Source of the DNA: Anaerolineales bacterium
GTDB taxonomy: Bacteria; Chloroflexota; Anaerolineae; 4572-78; J111
NCBI GenBank assembly: GCA_015075405.1
Contig: JABTUK010000001.1
Location: forward strand, 2,088,664-2,152,663
DNA: 64,000 nucleotides
Reading direction: 5' to 3'
The notes beneath the pieces are model-generated. The model ran no database searches, was not told the DNA's origin, and worked only from the letters and a program-made list of their open reading frames with translations. How positions within the stretch are numbered: position 1 is the stretch's first letter; every line of letters starts with the position of its first letter. Positions 17,223 through 25,955 of this stretch are shown here, in pieces. Made by a program: the position numbers and the translations under genes.

Positions 17223-19364
17223 TTACTTAAAGAATATCCAAAAAACAACCAACAGCAACACCAACGATACCCCGGCCACAATGGGTACATCCTGACAAGC
17301 AAATGGCAAGGTAATGCCCCCAATCTGGTTCAGGGTGCAGCTTGGGGTCTCTGATACTTTCGGGGTAAACCCGGTCCCGTCAGAGGTTACGGCGCAAATA
17401 ACAAACGCTTCATTGCTTTTGGAGGGTGTGGCCGCTTCGCCATTTTTGCGGGCTTCCAGGTAATAATTAACCCCGTATTCCACATTGGGGTTAAGCGTGG
17501 TGTCAGCCGGACAAAAGATAGAAGTTAAATGCTCGGCGGTGCTGATTGGTTCCTGGGCCTGGGCGGCTGCGCCGGCCTGCGCCCCTAAGATTTCTCTGGG
17601 CAATTGGTCACAGCGGGCGGATGAACGACAAACTACCGCAGCTCCATCCGCATCAGTGCCTACCAATCCCGGTGAGGCCCGCCGAACCAACGTCCATTCA
17701 CCCTCACTCTGTCCACAGGTCCAGTTCCAGCCGGGGATTAAACAATTCGACACCCCCCGCCGGCGCTGGTAAAGGTCGGCATTAAAGAAGATTTCGTTGA
17801 CTTCTTTATCATAATGCTGCCATTGGGCCTGGACTGTGCCCGGCGTTACGGCTGCCGAAAAAGAGGCATTTTGGTCAGCCGGGGTAACCGGAGCGCCAGC
17901 GGCCAGCAAGATATCCAACTCAAACTCGCTGCCGGCGCGGGGCACCACGTCAACATAAACCGTTGCCGGAATGGTACAGTTATTATTATCCGCATACAAC
18001 GTCAGGGTGTGGCGGCCCAGCCGGTTGGGTAAGAAACGGATGCGGTCACTGGGACTATCAGGATTCTGGGAAGTGGAGCGACCGGTCGGGTCTTCAAACA
18101 CAATATCAATATTGGTCGCATTAATTACCTGATAATCCAGGATGACCGGGTCTCCCACTTCTCCCCTGACATTGGTGGGATTGGTGGGCCGGTAAACATC
18201 GCCGATACCCAGAATTTCGAACCGATTAATGACCGGCGAACCATAGACGCCGGGGCCGCAATCTCGGACAACCTCCATAGTCACCCCCATAATGGGGCCA
18301 AAAAAGACGCCGTGCGGATTGCGCATGCGCCAGAAGCTCTGGTGAATCCCCGGCGTAACCGGCGCCACGAGGCCGACTTCGAGAACAGCCACCTGGTTGG
18401 GTTTACCCTCCGGCACAATCAGGCGGCCCCGGTCCACAATGGTGTTGGGCCGAACCGGTTCGTTGGGAAAGGTGTACTCAAAAGCCACCCCGCCCGAACC
18501 CATAGATCGGCCGCCATAAAAGGCCAATTCATACCCCGTTCCCCAGGTACAGGTGCCTACATTTTGTAAGCGCCAGGCCCGGAAAACGGTAGCGCCGCCA
18601 GCTACTTTGGGGGCTAAATCGTCAGCTTCAGTAATCACTTCCCGCCGGCTGGTATCCGAAGCATACGGCCCCAGGTATTCCGCCGCATCACACACCGGCG
18701 GGCTGACATTTAATAAAGGCGACTGTACCGGGCCGGGCGGTACGCCGGGGGCCGGCGGGGGCGGTGGATAGCGCGGAACAGGGGTGGCGGTTGGGTTGGG
18801 GGTTGAAGTAGCTACTACCACAATTGTTGCATCATCACCCGCTTGAAATGCGCCAGATCCTTCACCGGGCGTAACCGGCAGCGGAGTGGGCGGAATAGCT
18901 GTCGGCTGTAACTGGGCACTTAGTGAGACTGGGGTAGGAGGAGGAGGAGTTAGCGAAACCACGGTATCCGAGATAACTTCATAATTTCTAACTTGTTCAT
19001 TTACCACCGAGTTATTTGCATTAAAAGCTTTTATTCTGATAGTGTGGGTGTTAACCTCGGTGGGCCGCCATTCCTGGAGCAGGCCGCCGTTCTGAGGAAT
19101 GTCAGATCGTATCAACTGCTCGGCCGGGGCGCTGGGTTTTTTAACCCACAACTCCACGCGTGATACGTCGCTGCTGTATTGACCGCTTTGAATATAGATC
19201 GGCCCGCCCAGCAGAACTTTGGCGCTCTCTGCCGGCGATAGGATCGCTGGAGGCGTTGGCACGGCGACTTCTTCATTACCACAGGCAGCCAGGAGCAATG
19301 CCAGGAACGCCAGAATAAAAATTCGGGCTAAAACTGTTATGTGCTGAAAGAAATATTTAACCAC
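17223..19364 (-). CDS. Lipoprotein with an NBR1-like Ig domain
   Basis: 713 residues if started at GTG 19364, which lies 7 bp after AAGGAG; a GTG at 19388 lies before that site and is less likely. The signal sequence ends in a lipobox (LALLLAACGN), so the protein is membrane-anchored outside the cell. An Ig-like domain (about 40-125), a TPTP-type linker and an NBR1/next-to-BRCA1-like Ig domain (FRAWRLQNVGTCTWGTGYEL, then VTPGIHQSFWRMRNPHG) follow, then further beta-rich regions. A hydrophobic segment (VSLVLLLVVFWIFF) ends the protein, odd for a lipoprotein. A second lipoprotein gene lies 51 bp upstream. Function unknown; likely cell-surface binding. Confidence 0.83.
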   Translation of the reverse strand: MVKYFFQHITVLARIFILAFLALLLAACGNEEVAVPTPPAILSPAESAKVLLGGPIYIQSGQYSSDVSRVELWVKKPSAPAEQLIRSDIPQNGGLLQEWRPTEVNTHTIRIKAFNANNSVVNEQVRNYEVISDTVVSLTPPPPTPVSLSAQLQPTAIPPTPLPVTPGEGSGAFQAGDDATIVVVATSTPNPTATPVPRYPPPPPAPGVPPGPVQSPLLNVSPPVCDAAEYLGPYASDTSRREVITEADDLAPKVAGGATVFRAWRLQNVGTCTWGTGYELAFYGGRSMGSGGVAFEYTFPNEPVRPNTIVDRGRLIVPEGKPNQVAVLEVGLVAPVTPGIHQSFWRMRNPHGVFFGPIMGVTMEVVRDCGPGVYGSPVINRFEILGIGDVYRPTNPTNVRGEVGDPVILDYQVINATNIDIVFEDPTGRSTSQNPDSPSDRIRFLPNRLGRHTLTLYADNNNCTIPATVYVDVVPRAGSEFELDILLAAGAPVTPADQNASFSAAVTPGTVQAQWQHYDKEVNEIFFNADLYQRRRGVSNCLIPGWNWTCGQSEGEWTLVRRASPGLVGTDADGAAVVCRSSARCDQLPREILGAQAGAAAQAQEPISTAEHLTSIFCPADTTLNPNVEYGVNYYLEARKNGEAATPSKSNEAFVICAVTSDGTGFTPKVSETPSCTLNQIGGITLPFACQDVPIVAGVSLVLLLVVFWIFFK

Positions 19365-19415
19365 TTCATCTCTCCTTAATGACCACACCTTCCTGCCCTT
19401 ACCCTACAAAGGGGG

Positions 19416-19844
19416 TTAGGATGGGGGTACCTGCACATCAAAACCAATCGCATTTGAGGAGTAGGATTTACCCTGTAGATTGTAGCCCACAACTTTTATG
19501 ATATAATGCCCCACTTGTTTGGGGGTAAATGTTTGGGAGGCAGTAAAACTTTTCTGCTGAAAAGCAGCGGCGTCAGAGCGAACCAGTACCTCTTGGTTGT
19601 CCGGCAGCGTCACATATAGGTCAACGTGAGATACCCCGGCGCTGGCGTCGGTGCGAGAGCGAACCTCGATGGATTTGTTTAATGGAAGCGGTCCATCAGG
19701 GGCACGCACCAGTAACTCGGTTTGAATTTCGGGCAGAGGTTTGGCTTCGGTTTCCGCCGAGCGGCAGGCTGTTATCAACCCCAGGCCCAGCAACAAGGCT
19801 GCTATAAAGCCTAATCGCCATCCGGTAGATTTTTTGACCCTCAT
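19416..19844 (-). CDS. Small lipoprotein with an Ig-like domain
   Basis: 142 residues. A basic N terminus and hydrophobic core end in the lipobox LGLITACRS, so Cys27 should be lipidated. The remainder is an Ig-like beta domain (SIEVRSRTDASAGVSHVDLY, then HYIIKVVGYNLQG) related to the first Ig-like domain of the next gene. The two genes are transcribed together and probably arose from related modules. No enzymatic motif. Confidence 0.78.
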   Translation of the reverse strand: MRVKKSTGWRLGFIAALLLGLGLITACRSAETEAKPLPEIQTELLVRAPDGPLPLNKSIEVRSRTDASAGVSHVDLYVTLPDNQEVLVRSDAAAFQQKSFTASQTFTPKQVGHYIIKVVGYNLQGKSYSSNAIGFDVQVPPS

Positions 19845-20002
19845 ATTTGACAGCTCCCTGAGCGATGATGACTTTCTCTAATTATACAATATGTAAACTC
19901 AATATGTAAAGTTAATTATAACATAACGTGGAGAATTTGGGTAGTTAATCCAGTTCTTTTTGAGAGTTGTTCCAGTTCAACAGACACAAAAGAAGTAGTG
20001 AA

Positions 20003-20081
20003 CAGTAATCAGTAGTCAGTAGTCAGTAGTCAGTAGTCAGTAGTCAGATAACTGATTACTGGTCACTGATAACTGATTACT
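20003..20081. repeat. Heptanucleotide foldback in a divergent gap
   Basis: The left arm repeats GTCAGTA about five times after AGTAATCA; the right arm (ACTGATTACTGGTCAC, then ACTGATTACT) is its imperfect complement. It lies in the 342-bp gap between the lipoprotein and sigma factor genes, which are divergent, so a terminator role is unlikely. Nothing else is clear in the gap. Confidence 0.8.
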
Positions 20082-20186
20082 ATTTCTCCTGAGTCGGCAA
20101 AGCGCTGGTTGAGTGTGGGAATTTTGTGGCCTGTTTTTAGCCATTTTTAATCTAAATATGCTATGATGAGGCGTCACCAATTGTAA

Positions 20187-20840
20187 ATGATGAAGGTTCT
20201 CGACGTGGCGGCGTATAATAGCGTACAAGAGAAAAGAACTCTTGAGCAAAACCCAACCGAAAACGCGCTCATTCAACGCTGGCAGCGTGGCGAAGCTGCC
20301 GCCTTTGACGAGCTGTACACCCGGCATGCCCCGGCTATCTACCGCCTGGGTTGGGCCATGTTGCAGCAAACGCAATCGGCAGAGGATGTGGTTCAAGAAA
20401 CGTTTTTGCGCGCCCACAAAGCGCGGCAGCGTTTTGATCCCAGCCGGGCCAGCTTTGGTACATGGCTTTACCAAATTGCGCTAAACTACTGCCGCAGCCA
20501 TTTGCGCCGTAAACGCTTGTTGACCATTCCCTGGCTGCGTCAGAATGAAGAGACACCTGACCTACCCGACTTCCGGCCTGGCCCGGAAAGCACAGCTTTG
20601 CGCGGCGAATACCGGCACATCCTGTGGGAAGCGGTCCAAAACCTGAGCGCGCCGTTACGAGAGGTGATTACCTTGCATTATTATTTAGAACTGCCTGCCG
20701 TAGAAATTGCGGCTATGCTTGACTGCCCGGAAGGAACCATTTATTCCCGGCTGCACAACGCCCGCCGTCGTCTGGCGGAAACACTGGCGGAAAAGGGCCT
20801 GACGACCCCAGAGATGCTTGAGGCTCAGAATGCCCACTGA
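20187..20840 (+). CDS. ECF-type RNA polymerase sigma factor
   Basis: 217 residues. Region 2 covers about 35-105: FDELYTRHAPAIYRLGW, then AEDVVQETFLRAHKA and FGTWLYQIALNYCRSHLRR. Region 4 is at about 150-205: LSAPLREVITLHYYLEL, then EIAAMLDCPEGTIYSRLHNA. No region 3 lies between, as in the ECF group. It overlaps the anti-sigma gene by 11 bp, so the pair is co-translated and the sigma factor should be held inactive by that membrane protein until an outside signal arrives. ATG 20187 and ATG 20190 are both possible starts. Confidence 0.95.
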   Translation: MMKVLDVAAYNSVQEKRTLEQNPTENALIQRWQRGEAAAFDELYTRHAPAIYRLGWAMLQQTQSAEDVVQETFLRAHKARQRFDPSRASFGTWLYQIALNYCRSHLRRKRLLTIPWLRQNEETPDLPDFRPGPESTALRGEYRHILWEAVQNLSAPLREVITLHYYLELPAVEIAAMLDCPEGTIYSRLHNARRRLAETLAEKGLTTPEMLEAQNAH

Positions 20841-22338
20841 CCATGTTACCTCAGCCCTTGAAGCCTATCTGGATTATCAGCTTGCCCCGGAGGAGCGCCG
20901 GGCCGTCGAGATGCATCTGGCGGTGTGCCCAACCTGCCGGGAGGATCTGCGGGCGGCCCGTCACCTGGCTAACGAATTGCGGCCCACTTTAATAGCCGCC
21001 CTGGGGCAGCCTGTACCTTCACCCGCACTGCGGCAGCGTGTCCGGCGCGCCCTTGAGACCAATTCAGAGTCGCAACGTCGGTTCATCAGTTGGGCCGTTA
21101 CCGGCAAGGTATTTAATGCTGTCGGAACTCTGGCGGTTATTGCTTTGCTGGCATTTGGTGTTTGGACGGTGATTCAAGGACAACTGCCGGGATCTGAAGT
21201 TTTACCGCAATTTATCCCGCTAACCTCCGGCCCCGAAGAGATAGATGAGACGGTCGAGGCGACCACCCCTACGCCCGCGCCTACCCCTACGTCCACCCTG
21301 GCCCCGATCAAGTCTTTCGATGGGGATTCTCTGCCAGGGCCTGTGGTTCCGTTTGAGAGCAATCCAGAGGAGAAGGCTCCAGAAACTCTCTCCGCGCCTG
21401 AAATCACCCAGCAAGAAACGGCTGCGCCTCCTGCGCCGGTCCCACCGGCCCCTGTGGTAGAAGTCGAACCACCCACCGGAACGATTGCTTTCGCCTATTA
21501 CAATCCGGCTCCGGGGCGGCAGGTTTATGAAACGCATCTCATTAATGCCGATGGCAGCAACCATCGTCTCTTTCCGTTGGACGGCGTATCGGAACCGGCG
21601 CTCCGAGCCACCACCAATGGAACCTATCACCTGGCCTATCGCGCTTACAGCGAACCCACCAGTCCTCGCTCGCTATTGAGCAGCGATCTGGAAGGTAAAA
21701 TTGCTGACCGGGTGGGTGGTTTTTGGGAAGATGCCCAGCCTGACTGGTCGCCAACCGAAGAGCGACTTATTTATGCCTCGCAACGGGAAGTTGACCGGCG
21801 CTGGCGGCTGTATACCTCGTGGGGAGGTGGCGAAAGGGAGATCAATCTGCGGCGCGAGGGCAAATCACCCACTTTTGCGCCCGATGGTTTTCGTTTTGCT
21901 TTTGAAAGTTGTGACAACACCGGCAATCAGTGCGGGTTGTGGGTGGGCGATTTGAAGAACAGCGAATACGACTCTCAGCCTATTTTGGAAAACCCGCTGG
22001 CTCAAGCGCCGGATTGGTCGCCGGTGGCTGAAGAAATTGCCTATATGGCCAATCCTGATGGTAACTGGGACCTCTACCTGGTTAACAGTGACGGCACAAA
22101 CGTGCGCCGTCTAACCGACGATCCGGCCATCGAGGGCTTACCGGCCTGGTCGCCCGATGGCAAATGGCTGGCCTTTCTGTCGAATCGAGAGGGTAATTGG
22201 GGTATCTGGCTGCTCCACCTGGCCAGCGGCGAAACCCGGCGTATCTTTGAGTTTGATGGCGGCGTTTTCACCCCGCCCAATCGCTCCCCTTACGGCCAGC
22301 GTGACTGGTACGACGAGCAGATAAGCTGGAGCGAATAA
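20830..22338 (+). CDS. Membrane anti-sigma factor with a TolB-like beta-propeller
   Basis: 502 residues from ATG 20830 (GAGG six bases before); a TTG at 20818 is less likely. The N terminus is a zinc-finger anti-sigma domain with His and two Cys (VEMHLAVCPTCREDL). A membrane helix (FNAVGTLAVIALLAFGVW) lies near residues 95-120, then a Thr/Pro-rich linker. Outside are PD40/TolB-like propeller repeats, each with a W-S-P or A-P-D-G turn (PDWSPTEERLIYAS, PTFAPDGFRFAFES, PDWSPVAEEIAYMA, PAWSPDGKWLAFLS). The propeller probably senses an external ligand and controls the sigma factor encoded just upstream. Confidence 0.88.
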   Translation: MPTDHVTSALEAYLDYQLAPEERRAVEMHLAVCPTCREDLRAARHLANELRPTLIAALGQPVPSPALRQRVRRALETNSESQRRFISWAVTGKVFNAVGTLAVIALLAFGVWTVIQGQLPGSEVLPQFIPLTSGPEEIDETVEATTPTPAPTPTSTLAPIKSFDGDSLPGPVVPFESNPEEKAPETLSAPEITQQETAAPPAPVPPAPVVEVEPPTGTIAFAYYNPAPGRQVYETHLINADGSNHRLFPLDGVSEPALRATTNGTYHLAYRAYSEPTSPRSLLSSDLEGKIADRVGGFWEDAQPDWSPTEERLIYASQREVDRRWRLYTSWGGGEREINLRREGKSPTFAPDGFRFAFESCDNTGNQCGLWVGDLKNSEYDSQPILENPLAQAPDWSPVAEEIAYMANPDGNWDLYLVNSDGTNVRRLTDDPAIEGLPAWSPDGKWLAFLSNREGNWGIWLLHLASGETRRIFEFDGGVFTPPNRSPYGQRDWYDEQISWSE

Positions 22339-22437
22339 AAAAGTGTCAAGTGTTAAAGTGTCAAGTGTCAAGTAAAATTCAACTTATCACTTGACACTTG
22401 ATACCTGACACCTGACACTTGATACCTGACACTTTTT
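22338..22437. terminator. Heptanucleotide foldback between convergent genes, probable bidirectional terminator
   Basis: AAAAAGTGTCAAGTGT and further AAGTGTC units face ACTTGACACTTGA, CCTGACAC and GACACTTTTT. The arms begin at the stop codon of the anti-sigma gene and end in the stop codon of the convergent gene at 22436. T and A runs at both ends fit termination in both directions. Confidence 0.75.
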
Positions 22438-22888
22438 ACGCCACCTGTTTGTGCCACCTTTCCAGATCGGGCAGATGCTCCGCGTAATGTTCCCAGGTTT
22501 CTTCGGCGATAGATTGCTGGACGATTTTGCTGGTGAGGCGGACGGGCGGTATGGCCCGAATGGCGGTCAGCATAGTCTGGTGGGCTTGGCGAAAGTCATC
22601 CTCTACCTCGGCCCAACTCCACTCTTGCCGCTCCTGAAAAAATTCGTGGTTTAAAGCTTCTACATCCGGCAGTGCTCTGAGGGGAAGATCGCTTTGATGT
22701 GACTCATTGAGCAGCGAGGCGCAGCGCCATTCCCAGGCGGCAATGTGGCTCAGGACATCCTTCACCGACCAGCCGTTGGCCAGGGTTGGCTCAAGCAGGG
22801 CTGTTACCGGCACGCTGCGATACAAGCGCACCAGTTGAGTGTAACCCTGCTCGATCTTTTCGATGAGTGCTTCAGGAGTGGTCTCCAT
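22436..22888 (-). CDS. DinB/ClbS-like four-helix protein
   Basis: 150 residues, mainly helical. The segment NGWSVKDVLSHIAAWEWR carries the His typical of the DinB/DfsB/ClbS superfamily, whose first helix pair often places His residues at a metal site. The C-terminal His residues (TWEHYAEHLPDLERWHKQV) could complete it. Members act as thiol transferases or resistance proteins, but most are uncharacterised. Probably monocistronic, since a foldback terminator follows and another foldback precedes it. Confidence 0.75.
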   Translation of the reverse strand: METTPEALIEKIEQGYTQLVRLYRSVPVTALLEPTLANGWSVKDVLSHIAAWEWRCASLLNESHQSDLPLRALPDVEALNHEFFQERQEWSWAEVEDDFRQAHQTMLTAIRAIPPVRLTSKIVQQSIAEETWEHYAEHLPDLERWHKQVA

Positions 22889-22903
22889 TGATTCTCCTGG
22901 GAG

Positions 22904-22952
22904 TTAGGAGATTGGAGATTATTAGCCTGAATCTCTAATCTCCAATCTCTAA
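22904..22952. repeat. Heptanucleotide foldback
   Basis: TTAGGAGATTGGAGATTA is answered by TAATCTCCAATCTCTAA, around a short loop. It lies between the DinB-like gene start and the mrp stop on the minus strand and could terminate mrp. Confidence 0.75.
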
Positions 22953-22992
22953 TCTTGCTGTGAATTGGGAAAGCTACTTATTCTACGATCCT

Positions 22993-24087
22993 CTAATTTA
23001 GAATAGATAAGGTTGGGTCGGCCTGGAATTGGCGTGGGCTGTGCAGTAAATTCTGTACACTGATCGCCGCCGCCACCTTCTGCGCTACCGCTCGAATTGC
23101 CTGCGCCGCCACCGATTCGGGGGCGCGGACCACAATCGGGCTACCTTCATCGCCGCCCATGCGGACCTGCGGTTCCAGCGGCACTTCGCCCAAAAAGTCG
23201 GCTCCCACTTCTTTGGCCATCGCGGCTCCCCCGCCATGCCCAAAAATATCGTAACGGTGGCCGGTATCGGGGGCCACAAAATAGCTCATATTCTCGATCA
23301 CCCCCAAAATGGGCACATTCAACTGCTGGAACATGGCCACCCCACGCACCACATCGCTGAGCGCGACCTGCTGGGGCGTAGTCACAATCACCGCACCGGT
23401 TAGGCTGAGGCTTTGGGCCAGGCTTAAGCTGGCGTCGCCGGTGCCGGGCGGCAGGTCCACCACCAGGTAATCCAGGCTGCCCCACTCCACATCCTGCAAA
23501 AATTGGCGCAGGGCGTTATGGATCATCGGGCCGCGCCAGATCACCGGCTGGTTGGCATCCACCAAAAAGCCCATGCTCATAATTTTAACATTATAGGCTT
23601 CGGGCGGGATAATCTTGTTGTTGTGGCCTTTGGGCCGCTCGTTGATGCCCATCATCATCGGGATGTTAGGGCCGTAGACATCGGCGTCCAGCAGACCCAC
23701 TTTAGCGCCATCCAGGGCCAGGCTGAGGGCCAGATTAGCCGACATAGTGCTTTTGCCCACCCCCCCTTTGCCCGAGGCGACGGCAATGGCATTTTTGACG
23801 CCGATATTCATTTTGCTCATCAGGCGAGCGTCGGCGGGGATGTTGGAGTCAAAGCTAATATTGACCTTTTCCACGCCGGGAATGGCAAGCAAGGCCGCAT
23901 TCGCATCGGCCTCCATCTTGTGTTTCAAAGGGCAGGCCGGGGTGGTGAGCATAATTGTAAAGTTGACCTGGCCTCCGTTAATTTGCACATTTTTGACCAT
24001 ATCCAGTGTGACCAGGTCCCGATGCAGTTCCGGCTCGATGACGTGGCTAAGCGCCTCCATCACTTGAGCTTCAGTGATTTTTGACAT
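22993..24087 (-). CDS. mrp: Mrp/ApbC-type iron-sulfur carrier ATPase
   Basis: 364 residues. An N-terminal DUF59/MIP18 domain (about 5-85, with [10 protein letters not shown]) is fused to a deviant-Walker P-loop ATPase: [30 protein letters not shown] and [15 protein letters not shown]. Family members bind and transfer Fe-S clusters to apoproteins. The usual CxxC after ENMSYF is absent: the sequence is [21 protein letters not shown], a variant also seen in many Mrp proteins, so cluster binding may differ. It lies 95 bp downstream of the sufR-like gene, in keeping with a role in Fe-S assembly with the suf genes. Confidence 0.93.
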   Translation of the reverse strand: MSKITEAQVMEALSHVIEPELHRDLVTLDMVKNVQINGGQVNFTIMLTTPACPLKHKMEADANAALLAIPGVEKVNISFDSNIPADARLMSKMNIGVKNAIAVASGKGGVGKSTMSANLALSLALDGAKVGLLDADVYGPNIPMMMGINERPKGHNNKIIPPEAYNVKIMSMGFLVDANQPVIWRGPMIHNALRQFLQDVEWGSLDYLVVDLPPGTGDASLSLAQSLSLTGAVIVTTPQQVALSDVVRGVAMFQQLNVPILGVIENMSYFVAPDTGHRYDIFGHGGGAAMAKEVGADFLGEVPLEPQVRMGGDEGSPIVVRAPESVAAQAIRAVAQKVAAAISVQNLLHSPRQFQADPTLSILN

Positions 24088-24181
24088 AAATTTACTCCTG
24101 GCTAAAGATAGGAAAGGCAGGTCTTAGACCTGCCCTCATAGTAACGGTAATTTTAATGGAGGTAATGCCTCGCGGCAAATG

Positions 24182-24853
24182 TTAAGACCCGGCCTGCATT
24201 TTGGGCCGGATTTCGTAGACGCAGGCGCCGTCACCCCGGGCCAGATGGCCGGTGCGGGTTACTTGAGCATCGAGCAGGGACTCTAACATGGCCTGATCGT
24301 GGCTGCAGGCGGAGTCACACCCGGCGGCAACGTTGATAATCGGGCAGTTGGCCTCACGCAAGATGAAGGTGTCTTCCTGAACCCGTTCCCAGCTCGACAT
24401 ATAGCCGTCGGCCTCGCGCAGTTGGGTTACTTGCTCCAGCCGAATATCCAGGGTTTTGCCGTTGACCTTGCGCTGATAATCGTTGATGAACTGTTCGGAG
24501 CGGACCCGAAACACCGCATCTACCGCATCTGTGCCATACAAATCTCGAATGGTTTCCAGGACGGTGCTGGCTAACTCCTCATAGCGGCGCGGGAAATAGT
24601 TGGCCGCCGCCACGCCGAGGCGATAGACAAAACTGGGCCGGCCCATGCCCCGCTGCACTTCTTCATATTCAACCAACTGATCGCTTTCCAACTTGGTTAA
24701 ATGCCGACGTACTGCTACCGCGCTGATGCCCAAGGTCTCGGCCAATTGATCAGCAGTCAGCTCCTTCTCTTCTTTCAGCAGCGTCAAAATTCGGCGGCGG
24801 GTCAACGGCATATGTTTGTGAATCAGGGAGGTATTTTCACTTCCAATCATCAT
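24182..24853 (-). CDS. sufR: SufR-like iron-sulfur transcriptional regulator
   Basis: 223 residues. An N-terminal winged helix-turn-helix (RRRILTLLKEEKELTADQLA, then SAVAVRRHLTKLE) is followed by a sensor region with Cys170, Cys179, Cys183 and Cys211 (NCPIINVAAGCDSAC, then GDGACVYEI). SufR proteins bind an Fe-S cluster through such cysteines and repress the suf operon when clusters suffice. Cys170 and Cys183 have the C-x12-C spacing known from cyanobacterial SufR; a His (GHL) stands where a further Cys might be expected. Divergent from sufC with 324 bp between, so it likely controls that promoter and its own. ATG 24853 or 24850, both after GGAG. Confidence 0.9.
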   Translation of the reverse strand: MMIGSENTSLIHKHMPLTRRRILTLLKEEKELTADQLAETLGISAVAVRRHLTKLESDQLVEYEEVQRGMGRPSFVYRLGVAAANYFPRRYEELASTVLETIRDLYGTDAVDAVFRVRSEQFINDYQRKVNGKTLDIRLEQVTQLREADGYMSSWERVQEDTFILREANCPIINVAAGCDSACSHDQAMLESLLDAQVTRTGHLARGDGACVYEIRPKMQAGS

Positions 24854-24870
24854 TTGTTTTACTCCGGGGC

Positions 24871-24990
24871 AAAAAGATAAGAAACAAAAAAATAAGAAAT
24901 AAGAAGTGTAGATAATGACGCGCTACTCTAATTTCTTACGGTATTCTTATTTCTAATTTCTTATTTCTAATTTCTTAATTCTTATTTTTC
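24871..24990. repeat. AT-rich heptanucleotide foldback in the sufR-sufC gap
   Basis: Left arm with AAATAAGAAATAAGAA; right arm repeating TTCTTATTTCTAATTTC, an imperfect complement. It fills the sufR side of the 324-bp divergent gap; the sufC promoter is further right at 25094. Confidence 0.7.
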
Positions 24991-25093
24991 TACTTTCGTA
25001 TTTTATATGCTAATATCAATAAATTTTGTTCTTCGAGCTTTGCGAGATTGTACCACAACTTTTTCAACTTTGCAATATTAAATAACAAAATAG

Positions 25094-25122
25094 TTGACAA
25101 AGTCGGGGGGGTGTGCTACAAT
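25094..25122 (+). promoter_or_regulatory. Sigma70-type promoter of the suf operon
   Basis: TTGACA at 25094-25099 and TACAAT at 25117-25122, with a 17-bp spacer holding a run of seven G. This matches consensus closely and lies 55 bp before the sufC ATG. SufR probably acts here, but I could not identify a convincing palindrome. Confidence 0.8.
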
Positions 25123-25177
25123 AGCCGCGCAATCAAAAATGCTACTTAATCCCACTTGAAGGAGTTTTGAAGTTAAG

Positions 25178-25954
25178 ATGTCCCTCGTAATCAAGGATTT
25201 ACGCGTCAGCATTGACGAGAAACCCATTTTGAAAGGGTTGAATTTGGAAGTCGGCCTGGGCGAAGTGCATGCCATTATGGGGCCGAATGGTTCCGGCAAA
25301 AGCACCCTGGCTTATGCCTTGGCCGGCCATCCCAAATATGAAGTTGAAGATGGCGAAGTTTGGATGGACGATGTCAACCTGCTGGAATTGACCCCCGATG
25401 AGCGAGCCAAGATGGGCCTGTTCCTGGCCTTCCAGTACCCGACGGCGATTCCCGGCATCAGCATGGCCAACTTTTTGCGCACGGCGGTGAATGCGGTCAA
25501 AGGTGAGAAGAATGGCGACGGCAAAAACAAAGGTATTCCCATCACCGAGTTCCGCAAGTTGATGACCGAAAAGATGAACCTGCTCAAAATTGATAAAGAG
25601 TTTGCCCGCCGCTACCTGAACGAAGGCTTTTCTGGTGGGGAGAAGAAGCGGGCCGAGATTTTACAGATGGCTTTGTTGGAACCGAAATATGCCATTCTGG
25701 ATGAAACCGACTCCGGTTTGGATATTGACGCGTTGAAGGTTGTCTCCGAGGGAGTGAACGCCCTGACCGGCCCCAACCGCTCCTTTATTGTCATTACCCA
25801 CTACCAACGCATTCTCAATTACGTCAAGCCGGATTTTGTGCATATCCTCTACAACGGCCAGATTATCGAATCGGGTGGGCCGGAACTGGCGCTGCGGCTG
25901 GAGCAGGAAGGTTACGACAATTTAATCAAAGAGAAAGAAATGGAGGCGGCATAA
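25178..25954 (+). CDS. sufC: SUF system ATPase SufC
   Basis: 258-residue ABC-type ATPase of the SufBCD scaffold that builds Fe-S clusters in the cytoplasm. Walker A is GPNGSGKST (Lys41), the Q loop is [12 protein letters not shown], the signature is [15 protein letters not shown], and Walker B continues as [15 protein letters not shown]. The H-loop His is in [10 protein letters not shown]. All motifs are intact. First gene of the operon; sufB follows after one base. Confidence 0.97.
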   Translation: MSLVIKDLRVSIDEKPILKGLNLEVGLGEVHAIMGPNGSGKSTLAYALAGHPKYEVEDGEVWMDDVNLLELTPDERAKMGLFLAFQYPTAIPGISMANFLRTAVNAVKGEKNGDGKNKGIPITEFRKLMTEKMNLLKIDKEFARRYLNEGFSGGEKKRAEILQMALLEPKYAILDETDSGLDIDALKVVSEGVNALTGPNRSFIVITHYQRILNYVKPDFVHILYNGQIIESGGPELALRLEQEGYDNLIKEKEMEAA

Positions 25955-25955
25955 G

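Noticed and set aside
19988..20081. Regular tandem repeats as a CRISPR array
   Set aside because: The unit is about 7 bp with no spacers and no cas genes nearby; it is an inverted tandem repeat.
25060..25100. A SufR operator of the CAAC-N6-GTTG type before sufC
   Set aside because: CAAC and GTTG occur, but the spacing is about 24 bp and the arms are not otherwise symmetrical.
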